Of a stretch of DNA of 32,954 bases, positions 1 through 8,552 are shown in pieces. A program made the position numbers and the translations under genes. The notes beneath the pieces were generated by a model. It was not told the origin of the DNA. It searched no databases and saw nothing but the letters and a program-made list of their open reading frames with translations. The DNA lies in NCBI GenBank assembly GCA_023228645.1, contig JALOAT010000045.1:1-32954 (forward strand). The letters are read 5' to 3'. The first letter of the stretch is position 1; each line of letters opens with the position of its first letter. This stretch comes from Gammaproteobacteria bacterium. GTDB lineage: Bacteria > Pseudomonadota > Gammaproteobacteria > Thiohalomonadales > Thiohalomonadaceae.

Positions 1-40
1 AGGCAAAACTGACCTCCAGAAAATCCTTCGGTTTTCGAAC

Positions 41-58
41 GTTTCATGGCGCTGAAAC
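41..58. promoter_or_regulatory. Inverted repeat upstream of the chemoreceptor gene
   Basis: A perfect 6-bp inverted repeat, GTTTCA and TGAAAC separated by 6 bases, lies about 90 bp before the chemoreceptor start. A TATCAT hexamer follows at 66-71 and could be a -10 element, but its -35 partner is poor. I did not find a sigma-28 flagellar-type promoter. The repeat could be an operator or a chance palindrome. Confidence 0.25.
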
Positions 59-146
59 TGCTTTGTATCATGCACTTGGCGCTCTACCGGAGCCGGAGTT
101 CACCCACAGATTCTGCTGACGAGCCATATTTTTTAACGGAATCCCT

Positions 147-1781
147 ATGAACGCGTTACAGCATATGTCGATTCGGGCACGACTTGTTGTTCTCGTCACC
201 TTCGCGGTCCTCGGACTCATTGCCGTGCAAGCCTTTACGCTGGTACAGGGCCGTGGCCAGCTCATGTCTGAAAAGGAATTGCAGACGCGCGCGCTGGTGG
301 AGGTCGCGAACGGTGTGCTCGCGCACTATCACGGGCTCTTTGCACAGGGCCTCCTCTCCGCGGCGGAGGCCAGACGCAGCGCGGCGGAGGTGATCGCCGC
401 CATGCGCCACTCCGGACAGGAGTATTTCTGGATCAACGACATGAACGGCGTGATGGTGATGCACCCGTTCAAGCCGGAATTGAACGGCAAGTCCGTGACC
501 GATCTGCGTGACCCCGCCGGCAAGTACATGTTCCGCGAGTTCGTGGATACCGCACGGCGCGGAGGCAGCGGGACGGTCGCCTACCAATGGCCCAAACCGG
601 GCCAGACGAAGCCCGAGCCCAAGGTGTCCTACGTGGCACAGTTCGTCCCTTGGGGGTGGGTCGTGGGCACCGGTATCTACGTGAGCGACGTACACGAGAC
701 GTTCCTGAGCAATGTAGCGACGGGTGTGCTCCGCCTTGGGGCAGTCTCAGCCCTCCTCGTCCTATTGTCGCTGGTGATTATCCACAGCATTCTGCGCCCG
801 CTGTCGCGCACTACGGCCGCCATGGAGGATATCGCCTCCGGCGAAGGTGATCTGACCTGCAGGCTGCACGCCGAAGGTAAGGACGAACTCACCGCGCTGG
901 CGCGCGCGTTTAATCATTTCGTGCAAAAAGTGCAGGACGTAATGCGTCAGGTCGGTGACGCCACCTTGCACCTGGCCAGCTCCGCCGAGCAGTTGTCGGC
1001 TTCGGTGCAGGAGACCCGTGCGGCGGTGCGCCGCCAGCAGGGCGAGACCGATCAGGTGGCTACGGCCATGAACGAGATGGCTGCGACGGTCAAGGAGGTG
1101 GCACGCAGCGCTTCCGATACGGCGCACTCAGCGCAGGAGGCGGACGGCACCGCCATCGAGGGAAGCCGACTGGTGCGCGAGGCGCGCGGTGCCATTGCCG
1201 CCTTGTCTTCAGAAATCGATGCGACCACCGGTGCGGTTACCACCCTGGAACAAGAGGTGGAAAACATCGGCAGCGTGCTGGACGTGATCCGTGGCATCGC
1301 CGAGCAGACCAACCTGCTCGCACTCAATGCTGCCATCGAGGCGGCGCGGGCAGGCGAGCAGGGGCGCGGCTTCGCCGTGGTCGCCGATGAGGTGCGCACG
1401 CTGGCGGCGCGGACTCAGGATGCCACCCAGGAGATTCGCGACATGATCGACGCCCTGCGCACGGGGGCGCAGCATGCGGTGGAAGCCATGGGCGCGAGCC
1501 GCGGACTCACCGCGCAGACCGTGGAAAAGGCCGAGGCCGCCGCGCGCGCCCTGGACGACATCGTACCGACCGTAGCACGCATCTCGGACATGAGTGCACA
1601 GATCGCCAGCGCCACCCAGGAACAGGAGGCAGTGGCCAAGGAGATCGATCGCAACGTGACGGAAATCGCCGGCGGCGCCGAACAATCCGCCGCGGCCACG
1701 GAGGAAGTGACGCGTGCCAGCGCCAGCCTGGCCAAGCTCAGCGAAGAGCTGCGCGCACTGGTCCATCAGTTCAAATACTGA
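147..1781 (+). CDS. Methyl-accepting chemotaxis protein with single Cache sensor domain
   Basis: Transmembrane chemoreceptor that passes ligand binding in the periplasm to a CheA/CheW complex. The 544-residue product has TM1 at about residues 12-33. A periplasmic Cache (sCache_2-like) domain spans about 35-185, with the characteristic FWINDMNG and WGWVVGTGIY segments. TM2 is at about 191-214, followed by a HAMP linker to about 268. A long cytoplasmic coiled coil carries the highly conserved signalling hairpin at about 381-417 (EQTNLLALNAAIEAARAGE and then GRGFAVVADEVR). The ATG start gives a normal membrane anchor. No C-terminal CheR-tethering pentapeptide is visible; the protein ends FKY. 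No che genes adjoin it, so it is an orphan receptor. The Cache type suggests a small organic acid ligand, but the ligand cannot be read from sequence. Confidence 0.95.
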   Translation: MNALQHMSIRARLVVLVTFAVLGLIAVQAFTLVQGRGQLMSEKELQTRALVEVANGVLAHYHGLFAQGLLSAAEARRSAAEVIAAMRHSGQEYFWINDMNGVMVMHPFKPELNGKSVTDLRDPAGKYMFREFVDTARRGGSGTVAYQWPKPGQTKPEPKVSYVAQFVPWGWVVGTGIYVSDVHETFLSNVATGVLRLGAVSALLVLLSLVIIHSILRPLSRTTAAMEDIASGEGDLTCRLHAEGKDELTALARAFNHFVQKVQDVMRQVGDATLHLASSAEQLSASVQETRAAVRRQQGETDQVATAMNEMAATVKEVARSASDTAHSAQEADGTAIEGSRLVREARGAIAALSSEIDATTGAVTTLEQEVENIGSVLDVIRGIAEQTNLLALNAAIEAARAGEQGRGFAVVADEVRTLAARTQDATQEIRDMIDALRTGAQHAVEAMGASRGLTAQTVEKAEAAARALDDIVPTVARISDMSAQIASATQEQEAVAKEIDRNVTEIAGGAEQSAAATEEVTRASASLAKLSEELRALVHQFKY

Positions 1782-1814
1782 TCGAGATGCCAGGCGGGAC
1801 CACCCCGAGTCTGC

Positions 1815-3146
1815 TCACCGGCACACGTTGGGACGCACCGTGCCGGATCCCTTCACGATGGCGAAGCGGTCGCGCACCGACCCTTCGCTGTCGATGAAGC
1901 GGGCGTCCAGGCGCTTGCCCGCCACGTCGATCACCACCGAGCCGAGGCGGCGTTGCGACGCGGCGATGGCGGGGTGGCCGAATTCCGCGGAGTCCAATTT
2001 GGACGAGGAGCCGGCAACCACGTAAACCGCGCCCTCGTGGGCGGCGCGTCCCGCCGACGGCTTCTCGAACACCGCACCATCACCGCCGCGCGCCATGACC
2101 ATGCCGGGCACCAGCGTATCGGACGTGCCGTAATGGCAGTCCAGCAGGTGTGAACGTTCGTAGGAATGGCTGTGCCCCGACAACACCAGGTCCACACCAC
2201 CGGCCTCCAGGATCGGTAAGGCATTCTCGCGCATGTCGCGCATGCGCCCGCCGCTGTCGCCCGGGTCGTCCGATCTGTGGCTGGCGTCGGTACAGGGCGG
2301 ATGGTGCATGACCGCGATGAGCCAGGGCAGGCGATTGGCCGCCAGATCCTCGCGCAGCCACTGCAGCATGGGTCCGTCGCTGGCACGATCGCTCGCTTCC
2401 GAGTCCAGCACGACCACGTGTACGGGCCCATGATCGAACGCATACCAGTGCTCGGTGCCGGAGGGTATACCGCCCGCCTCGCCGTTCTCGGGCAATGTCA
2501 TGACCCTGAAATAGGTCCAGCGGCGCGCATCGTGATTGCCGTAGGCCGGCCAGAACATGAAGGCCCGCAGCAGCGCGCCGTACGGACCGAAATAGGCGGC
2601 CTGGTACTGCGGGTTGGTGCCGGACCGGTAGGCGTTGTCGCCGAGTGCCAGCCCTGCATCGAACAAGGGCCGATCGCCCCGTGGATTGGCCTCCATCCAG
2701 CGCACCGCGGCGTCGCGCACGGCCAATAAACCCTCGCCCACCTGCCCCGAGTCCCCGATGGCCCAGAGGCGCACCGGCACGTCGCTGCCGGGTGTCGGCG
2801 GTGTTACGAACGAGGCGGGCTCGTGGCCGCCCGCTGCATAGAAATAGCGCGTCCCCGCGTGCAGTCCCTCCAGCACCACCTCGTGCTGCCGGCCGCGTCC
2901 CTCACCGGCGGTAAATTCGAGCCGACTGTCCGGGCCGTAGCGCACCACGCCTTCGCTGTCCTCGACGGTCTGCCAGCGGATAGTGACCTGCGTGGGCGCG
3001 AGCCGCTGCAGATAGGGCAGGCGTTCGCCGGAATACAGGCTCTGCCAGGCGACCTGGGTCAGCCGGCCGACGCCCCACAGGGCCACGAGGGCGGCGAATG
3101 CCAACAGCCAGCGTAGGGGGCGGCGTGCCCACAGGGTTCGCAACAT
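1815..3146 (-). CDS. Purple acid phosphatase-like metallophosphoesterase, membrane-anchored
   Basis: Calcineurin-like phosphoesterase of the purple acid phosphatase type, expected to hydrolyse phosphomonoesters outside the cytoplasm. The chosen ATG at 3146 is preceded by an AAGGAG ribosome site and gives 443 residues. A longer in-frame reading would add an implausible 43-residue leader before the membrane segment. Residues 12-30 form an N-terminal signal anchor. A fibronectin-like domain (about 45-115, APTQVTIRW) precedes the catalytic domain. Metal-binding motifs are GDSG (131-134), GDNAY (169-173), GNHD (203-206), HH (281-282) and GHSHSYER (324-331), so the dinuclear site looks complete. 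It is divergent from the LTA-synthase-like gene with about 113 bp between starts. Substrate is unknown. Confidence 0.9.
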   Translation of the reverse strand: MLRTLWARRPLRWLLAFAALVALWGVGRLTQVAWQSLYSGERLPYLQRLAPTQVTIRWQTVEDSEGVVRYGPDSRLEFTAGEGRGRQHEVVLEGLHAGTRYFYAAGGHEPASFVTPPTPGSDVPVRLWAIGDSGQVGEGLLAVRDAAVRWMEANPRGDRPLFDAGLALGDNAYRSGTNPQYQAAYFGPYGALLRAFMFWPAYGNHDARRWTYFRVMTLPENGEAGGIPSGTEHWYAFDHGPVHVVVLDSEASDRASDGPMLQWLREDLAANRLPWLIAVMHHPPCTDASHRSDDPGDSGGRMRDMRENALPILEAGGVDLVLSGHSHSYERSHLLDCHYGTSDTLVPGMVMARGGDGAVFEKPSAGRAAHEGAVYVVAGSSSKLDSAEFGHPAIAASQRRLGSVVIDVAGKRLDARFIDSEGSVRDRFAIVKGSGTVRPNVCR

Positions 3147-3222
3147 CGGTGAGGCTCCTTGCCGAAAACGCGGCGATTGTGCACCACTCGCCAACGCCTG
3201 CGAAAGGGCACCCGGACCTGCG

Positions 3223-3231
3223 TGGTATACT
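3223..3231 (+). promoter_or_regulatory. Extended -10 promoter for the LTA-synthase-like gene
   Basis: TGGTATACT fits the extended -10 consensus (TGnTATAAT) and ends 28 bases before the ATG at 3260. No good -35 hexamer is present, as is common for extended -10 promoters. It lies inside the divergent intergenic region shared with the phosphoesterase gene. Confidence 0.5.
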
Positions 3232-3259
3232 CGCGGCCTCGTTTCGTGTGGTCCGTCCC

Positions 3260-5248
3260 ATGTCGCGTCTTCCACGTCTCATTCGCTTCCTGCTGATGAC
3301 CGCCGGTACCGGCGTGTTGTTGCTCGCGGTGCTCCGCCTGGCCTTTTTCCTCGCCTTCAACAATGCGGCCGATCCGGTCGCGGCCCGTGACCTCGCCTAC
3401 GCGTTCTATCTCGGCGCCAAGTTCGACCTGCGCGTCGTGCTCGTGCTGCTCGTGCCACTGGCCGTGCTGGCGGGCATCCGCCCGCTGAGCCCGTTCGAGG
3501 GTCCGGTCAGGCGGCTGTTCTGGTCCGGCTATGTGACGCTCGCGGCGTTGGGTCTGGCGCTGTTCTATGCGCTGGATTTCGGCCACTACGCTTATCTCGC
3601 CACGCGCGTGGACAACACCGTGCTGCGCTTCCTCGAGAACGCGGACATCTCGTTCGTCATGGTCTGGGAATCCTATCCGGTGGTGTGGATCACACTCGGC
3701 ATCCTCGCGGCGACGGCCGCGGTCGCCTATGCGGTGCATCGCCTGTTCGGGCATGTGGCCGCACAGCCCGCATCGGTGCTGCGCTGGCCTGGACGCGTCG
3801 CGGTGGGCGTGGTCACCTTTTTCGTCATGCTGGGCGGGGTCTACGGCAAGGTCTCCTGGTATCCGCTGCGCTGGAGCGACGCCTACTTCAGCCCGCACGC
3901 CTTCGCAGCCGCCGTGGCCGTCAACCCGCTGCACTATTTCCTCGATACGCGCAAGAACGGCGGCGTGAGCTACGACGAGGACAAGGTGCGCGAGTACTAT
4001 GACGTGATGGCCGGGTTCCTCGGCATCGACGCACCGGATCGCGCGGCCCTGCGCTTTGAGCGCAGTGTGGCCGGCAGTGCCGCCACGCGCCCCAACATCG
4101 TGGTGGTGCAGCTCGAATCCTTCGCCACCTATAAGACCAGCTTCTCGGGCAACCCGCTCGATCCCACGCCCCACATGGCCCGGATCGCCCGCGACGGCAT
4201 GTACTTTCCCAGCTTCTTCGTGCCCCACACCGGCACTGCGCGGGCCGTGTTCGCCACCACCACGGGCACGCCCGACGTAGAGCTGAACGGCACCTCGTCG
4301 CGCAACCCCGTCATCGTCAACCAGCACTCCGTACTGGCCGGGCTGGACGGCTACGAGAAGTTCTACTTCCTCGGTGGCAGCGCCAGCTGGGGCAACATCC
4401 GCGGCGTGCTCTCCCACAACATCCCGGGGCTGCACATCTACGAAGAGGGCAGTTACGAGAGCCCGCGCGTCGACGTGTGGGGCATCTCCGACCTGTCGCT
4501 GTTCGAGGAGGCGAACAAGGTGTTGCGCGGGCTCGACAAGCCCTTCGTCGCCTACATCCAGACCTCCGGCGGCCACCGCCCCTATACCATTCCCGACGAC
4601 AACCGCGGCTTCGAGTCGCTGTCCCCGGGCAACGCGACCGTGCAGAAATACGGCTTCGACGACGAGGCCGAATTCAATTCCTTCCGCTTCCTCGACCACG
4701 CGGTGGGCTGGTTCATGGAGGCGGCGCGCAAGGAGCCGTATTTCGCCAACACCGTGTTCGTGTTCTTCGGCGATCACGGGCTCGGCGGCAACGCCGGCCA
4801 GCACGCGGGCCCGGCTGAGACCCAACTTGAGCTGAACGCCCATCGCGTGCCGCTGGTCATCTACGCGCCGGGCCGCGTCGCCGCGCAGGTGGACGAACGC
4901 GTGGCCAGCCAGGTGGACGTGCTGCCCACGGTGGCGCGGCTGGCGGGCCAGCCCTATCGGGTACGCACCCTCGGCCGCGATCTGCTGGACCCGCGCCATG
5001 ACGGCCAGAGCTATGCGTTCGTCATCAACCATGGCCGGCGGGAAATCGGCGTGCTTGGCGACGGCTATCTGCTGCGTACCGACATCGAGGGCAGTCAGCC
5101 CCGGTTGTTCCGCCTCGACGGCGCGGACGTGCGCGCGGATCTTTCGGCGCAAGAACCCGAACGCACCGCACGCATGCATCGCCTGGCGGTGGGCATGTAC
5201 GAAACCGCCAAATACATGCTCCATCACAACAGTCGCGACGCGCATTGA
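3260..5248 (+). CDS. LTA synthase family membrane sulfatase / phosphoglycerol transferase
   Basis: Member of the LtaS/OpgB alkaline-phosphatase superfamily, whose members transfer phosphoglycerol or phosphoethanolamine from lipids to envelope glycans. The 662-residue protein has about five N-terminal membrane segments (about 9-33, 55-73, 88-106, 140-160, 180-198), then a periplasmic sulfatase domain from about 278. Visible catalytic features are QLESF (metal-binding Glu286), the HTGTAR segment at 323-328 holding the candidate nucleophilic Thr, and FGDHG with Asp505 and His506. The start at 3260 is chosen because upstream in-frame codons lie before the likely promoter and encode no membrane or family sequence. 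In a Gram-negative cell the acceptor is more likely a periplasmic glucan or lipopolysaccharide than teichoic acid; this is inference. Confidence 0.9.
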   Translation: MSRLPRLIRFLLMTAGTGVLLLAVLRLAFFLAFNNAADPVAARDLAYAFYLGAKFDLRVVLVLLVPLAVLAGIRPLSPFEGPVRRLFWSGYVTLAALGLALFYALDFGHYAYLATRVDNTVLRFLENADISFVMVWESYPVVWITLGILAATAAVAYAVHRLFGHVAAQPASVLRWPGRVAVGVVTFFVMLGGVYGKVSWYPLRWSDAYFSPHAFAAAVAVNPLHYFLDTRKNGGVSYDEDKVREYYDVMAGFLGIDAPDRAALRFERSVAGSAATRPNIVVVQLESFATYKTSFSGNPLDPTPHMARIARDGMYFPSFFVPHTGTARAVFATTTGTPDVELNGTSSRNPVIVNQHSVLAGLDGYEKFYFLGGSASWGNIRGVLSHNIPGLHIYEEGSYESPRVDVWGISDLSLFEEANKVLRGLDKPFVAYIQTSGGHRPYTIPDDNRGFESLSPGNATVQKYGFDDEAEFNSFRFLDHAVGWFMEAARKEPYFANTVFVFFGDHGLGGNAGQHAGPAETQLELNAHRVPLVIYAPGRVAAQVDERVASQVDVLPTVARLAGQPYRVRTLGRDLLDPRHDGQSYAFVINHGRREIGVLGDGYLLRTDIEGSQPRLFRLDGADVRADLSAQEPERTARMHRLAVGMYETAKYMLHHNSRDAH

Positions 5249-5311
5249 CGGTGCGTCGCATCCATATCGACACTGTCGCGAACTGATTTTTTTCTGAGGA
5301 ATTCGCCAGCA

Positions 5312-6604
5312 ATGAAGGTTCTCGTCATCGGCAGCGGCGGGCGCGAGCATGCGCTTGCCTGGAAGGCGGCCCAGTCGCCCAAGGTCGACAAGGTGTATGT
5401 GGCCCCGGGCAACGCCGGCACGGCGCGTGAGCCGGGTGTGGAAAACGTCGCCATCGCGGCAACCGACATCTCCGCCCTCATCGCCTTTGTGCAGCAGAAT
5501 GACGTGGGGCTCACCATCGTCGGCCCCGAGGCACCGCTGGTCATCGGCATCGTGGATGCGTTCCGCGCCGCCGGACTGCGCTGCTTCGGCCCGACCAAGG
5601 CCGCGGCCCAACTGGAAGGCTCCAAGGCCTTTACCAAGGACTTCCTCGCCCGTCACCGCATCCCCACCGCCGCCTACGCCAATTTCACCGACGTTGACGC
5701 CGCGCTCGCTTACGTGCGCGAGAAGGGTGCACCCATCGTGGTAAAGGCCGACGGGCTCGCGGCAGGCAAGGGCGTGATCGTGGCCATGACCCTGGGCGAG
5801 GCCGAAGACGCGGTGCGCGACATGCTCGCGGGCAACGCCTTCGGCGAAGCGGGTCATCGCGTGGTCATCGAGGAATTCCTCAATGGCGAGGAGGCCAGCT
5901 TCATCGTCATGGTGGACGGCCAGCACATCATCCCCATGGCCACCAGCCAGGACCACAAGCGTGTGGGCAACGGCGACACCGGCCCCAACACCGGCGGCAT
6001 GGGCGCCTATTCGCCCGCGCCGGTGGTCACGGCCGAGATACACGCACGGGTCATGCGCGAAGTCATCGAGCCCACGGTGCGCGGCATGGCCGCGGAAGGC
6101 CACCCCTACACGGGCTTCCTGTACGCCGGCCTGATGATCGGTGCGGATGGCACGCCCAAGGTCATCGAATTCAACTGCCGCTTCGGTGATCCGGAGACCC
6201 AGCCCATCATGCTGCGCTTGCAGTCGGACCTGGTGGCGCTGTGCGAGGCGGCCCTGGACGGCCGCCTGGACAAGGTCAGGGCGGAATGGGACCCGCGCGC
6301 CGCACTCGGCGTGGTGCTGGCGGCAGGCGGTTACCCCGCCGAGGTTCGCAAGGGCGACATCATCAGCGGCCTCGACGAGGCCGATACCACGGAGGCCCGC
6401 GTGTTCCACGCCGGCACCACGGAGCGCGATGGCCAGGTGGTCACCGCCGGCGGGCGCGTGCTCTGCGCCACCGCGCTGGGCGCGACCGTCGCCGAGGCGC
6501 AACAGCGCGCCTACGCGCTGGCGGCCCGCCTCCACTTCGAAGGCATGCAGTACCGTCGCGACATCGGCTACCGTGCCGTGACGCGTGAGCGCCAGGCCGG
6601 TTAG
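5312..6604 (+). CDS. purD: Phosphoribosylamine--glycine ligase (GAR synthetase)
   Basis: Cytoplasmic enzyme of purine biosynthesis that joins phosphoribosylamine and glycine with ATP to give GAR. The 430-residue length is normal. The N-terminal domain begins with the family signature (VLVIGSGGREHALAWK), followed by APGNAGT. The ATP-grasp domain includes the segments VVKADGLAAGKGV and SQDHKRVGNGDTGPNTGGMG, and the metal-binding region reads VIEFNCRFGDPETQ. The ATG is preceded by TGAGGA. It is not next to purH here, although that pairing is common in gammaproteobacteria. A strong hairpin follows the stop codon. Confidence 0.97.
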   Translation: MKVLVIGSGGREHALAWKAAQSPKVDKVYVAPGNAGTAREPGVENVAIAATDISALIAFVQQNDVGLTIVGPEAPLVIGIVDAFRAAGLRCFGPTKAAAQLEGSKAFTKDFLARHRIPTAAYANFTDVDAALAYVREKGAPIVVKADGLAAGKGVIVAMTLGEAEDAVRDMLAGNAFGEAGHRVVIEEFLNGEEASFIVMVDGQHIIPMATSQDHKRVGNGDTGPNTGGMGAYSPAPVVTAEIHARVMREVIEPTVRGMAAEGHPYTGFLYAGLMIGADGTPKVIEFNCRFGDPETQPIMLRLQSDLVALCEAALDGRLDKVRAEWDPRAALGVVLAAGGYPAEVRKGDIISGLDEADTTEARVFHAGTTERDGQVVTAGGRVLCATALGATVAEAQQRAYALAARLHFEGMQYRRDIGYRAVTRERQAG

Positions 6605-6632
6605 GCGGCGTCCTCCGACAGACCTGCGCCTG

Positions 6633-6664
6633 GGGTAAGCGGGCCCGCCGCGGCCCGGTTACCC
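6633..6664 (+). terminator. Hairpin terminator after purD
   Basis: GGGTAA and CGGGCC pair with GGCCCG and TTACCC, two 6-bp stems separated by a single mismatch, with a 6-base loop. A moderately T-rich stretch (ATTTGTTT) follows. It starts 28 bases after the purD stop. Confidence 0.65.
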
Positions 6665-6703
6665 GATTTGTTTCGCCATCACCCACAATTACAAATACTT
6701 AGG

Positions 6704-6727
6704 GCCTATCTCCCACAGGAGATAGGC
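6704..6727 (+). promoter_or_regulatory. Perfect 10-bp hairpin in the prk leader region
   Basis: GCCTATCTCC and GGAGATAGGC form a perfect 10-bp stem with a CACA loop, about 80 bp before the phosphoribulokinase start. No T-run follows on either strand, so a simple terminator is unlikely. A smaller palindrome, TCGAA-CCA-TTCGA, lies at 6753-6765, and the word TTCGAC occurs twice, at 6730 and 6761, 31 bp apart. These could be protein-binding sites controlling prk, but no regulator is identified. Confidence 0.4.
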
Positions 6728-6807
6728 GATTCGACGGCCCCAGCGGCTACAATCGAACCATTCGACTTTTAGCAATTATTAATTTTGCAACTTAGGGAGC
6801 ACATGCC

Positions 6808-7686
6808 ATGTCGCAGAAACACCCGGTCATCGCCGTCACCGGCTCTTCCGGCGCCGGCACCACGACCGTCAAGAACGCCTTCGAACACATTTTCTTCCGC
6901 GAGAAGATCAAGCCGCTGGTGGTGGAAGGCGACAGCTTTCATCGCTACAGCCGCTCGGAGATGAAGGAGGCCATTGCCCGTTTCGCCAAAGAGGGCAAGA
7001 ACCTGTCCCACTTCGGTCCTGACGCCAACCATTTCGATCTGATCGGCGAGACCTTCAAGACCTACGGCGAGACCGGCTCCTGCAAGCGCCGCTACTACCT
7101 GCACTCCGAGGAAGAAGCCCGCCCCTATCCCGGCCTCAAGGCCGGCGAGTTCACGCCTTGGGAAGAAATCGCCGAAAAGACCGACGTGCTGTTCTATGAA
7201 GGCCTGCATGGCGGCGTCGTGGCCGGCGACGTGGACGTGTCCAAGTACACCGACCTGCTCATCGGCGTGGTGCCCATCGTGAACCTGGAGTGGATCCAGA
7301 AGATCCACCGCGACAACGCCCAGCGCGGCTACACCGCTGAGGCCATCGTCGACACCATCCTGCGCCGCATGGAGGACTACGTCCACTACATCACGCCGCA
7401 GTTCTCGCGTACGGACATCAACTTCCAGCGCGTGCCCACGGTAGACACTTCGAACCCCTTCATCGCCCGCGACATCCCGACGCCCGACGAGAGTTTCGTG
7501 GTGATCCGCTTCCGCGATCCGAAGAAGTTCAACGTGGACTTCCCGTACCTGCTGTCCATGATCAAGGACAGCTTCATGTCGCGCCGCAACTCCATCGTGG
7601 TACCCGGCGGCAAGATGGGCTTTGCCATGGAAATCATCCTGGCCCCGATCATCCATGAGATGATCCAGCGCAGCCGCGCCGCCTGA
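6808..7686 (+). CDS. prk: Phosphoribulokinase (class I, proteobacterial type)
   Basis: Phosphorylates ribulose 5-phosphate with ATP to give ribulose 1,5-bisphosphate, the RuBisCO substrate in the Calvin cycle. The 292-residue length matches proteobacterial class I enzymes. The P-loop is GSSGAGTTT (residues 12-20) and the expected catalytic base is Asp42 in EGDSFHRY. Other recognisable stretches are the YEGLHGG motif and the basic substrate segment near SRTDINFQRVP. The ATG follows TTAGGGAG. The gene stands alone between purD and a phosphodiesterase gene, with its own leader and terminator. No RuBisCO genes or cbbR are in the window. E. coli carries a homologue (PrkB) without a Calvin cycle, so autotrophy is probable rather than proven. 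Confidence 0.93.
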   Translation: MSQKHPVIAVTGSSGAGTTTVKNAFEHIFFREKIKPLVVEGDSFHRYSRSEMKEAIARFAKEGKNLSHFGPDANHFDLIGETFKTYGETGSCKRRYYLHSEEEARPYPGLKAGEFTPWEEIAEKTDVLFYEGLHGGVVAGDVDVSKYTDLLIGVVPIVNLEWIQKIHRDNAQRGYTAEAIVDTILRRMEDYVHYITPQFSRTDINFQRVPTVDTSNPFIARDIPTPDESFVVIRFRDPKKFNVDFPYLLSMIKDSFMSRRNSIVVPGGKMGFAMEIILAPIIHEMIQRSRAA

Positions 7687-7708
7687 AGCACCGGGTGACG
7701 CGCACGAG

Positions 7709-7732
7709 AAGGCCCGCAACCGCGGGCCTTTT
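7709..7732 (+). terminator. Rho-independent terminator after prk
   Basis: AAGGCCCGC pairs with GCGGGCCTT around an AACC loop and runs into TTTT. It lies 23 bases beyond the prk stop and before the glycerophosphodiesterase start. Confidence 0.85.
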
Positions 7733-7816
7733 CATTTGCGTCGCATCTACAATCAACCAACGCGTCACCGAGGCGCCGGAACCATCGGTTGCGTTGCCAG
7801 TACCCCATCCAATCAC

Positions 7817-8536
7817 ATGCCAGAAATCACCGCCCATCGGGCCGGCGCCGCACGCGGGCCGGAAAATTCATTGCAGGCGTTGGCGCAGTCCATCGCCTAC
7901 GGAACGCCGTGGGCGGAGATCGACGTGCAGCTCACCGCCGATGACGTCGTGGTGGTGCATCACGACGAGGACCTCACGGGATTCGCGGCCGATCCCCGCC
8001 GCGTCCGTGACCTGCATGTTGGTGACCTGCCCGTGTCGCCGGGCGGGGTGCGTATCGCCACCTTGGCGGAATTCATCGCCTCGGCGCGGGGCCGCATCGG
8101 GCTCAACATCGAGCTCAAGGACTACGGCCATGGCGATACACTCGTCACGCAGGTGGTTACGCTGTTGAAAGAGCAGGGCTTCCTCGATCAGGCGGCGGTG
8201 TGTTCGTTCAACCCCGCCCTGGTGGCCCTGGCGAAGGTCAGGGCGCCCGAATTGCGGGTGGGCCACGTGATAGCCGAGGCCAGCCTGCCGCCCGCGCCCG
8301 CCGACTTCGTGAGCGTCGATCACCGTGCCGTGAGCGCCACGCTGGTGCGCGAGGCCCACGAACGCGAGATGGCCGTGCACAGCTGGACCGTGAACAGCCG
8401 CGACGAGATGCTGCGGCTGCTCGTGCTCGGGGTCGATAACCTCATCACCGACGACCCGGCCCTCGGGCTGGCAACCTTGCGCCACTTCGAGGGTCTCAGT
8501 GGCTGGCGACGCGCCCTGCTGCGCTGGGGCGCCTGA
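7817..8536 (+). CDS. Glycerophosphodiester phosphodiesterase family protein
   Basis: Predicted to hydrolyse glycerophosphodiesters, the deacylation products of phospholipids, to glycerol 3-phosphate and an alcohol. The 239-residue product is a compact single GDPD TIM-barrel with no signal peptide, so it is probably cytoplasmic (UgpQ-like). Motifs: HR near the N-terminus followed by PEN, EIDV (metal-binding Glu and Asp), the VHHDE stretch with the catalytic His, and NIELK. The start at 7817 puts the HR motif close to the N-terminus, as in other family members; upstream in-frame sequence resembles no family sequence. Its substrate could include products related to the LTA-synthase-like enzyme, but that link is speculative. 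The zinc-ribbon gene follows 16 bp downstream. Confidence 0.88.
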   Translation: MPEITAHRAGAARGPENSLQALAQSIAYGTPWAEIDVQLTADDVVVVHHDEDLTGFAADPRRVRDLHVGDLPVSPGGVRIATLAEFIASARGRIGLNIELKDYGHGDTLVTQVVTLLKEQGFLDQAAVCSFNPALVALAKVRAPELRVGHVIAEASLPPAPADFVSVDHRAVSATLVREAHEREMAVHSWTVNSRDEMLRLLVLGVDNLITDDPALGLATLRHFEGLSGWRRALLRWGA

Positions 8537-8552
8537 GGAGAAGGCACACGCA

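Noticed and set aside
1..40. Possible second c-di-GMP riboswitch fragment at the left edge (GGCAAAAC)
   Set aside because: The following GAAA-loop stem and the GCGCAAAGCC core are missing, so it is a chance match.
3059..6535. Very long open frame on the minus strand (over 1100 codons) opposite the LTA-synthase-like gene and purD
   Set aside because: It is antisense to two clear conserved genes. Its protein is His/Gly/Arg/Ala-rich with no domain pattern, as expected from codon bias in GC-rich DNA.
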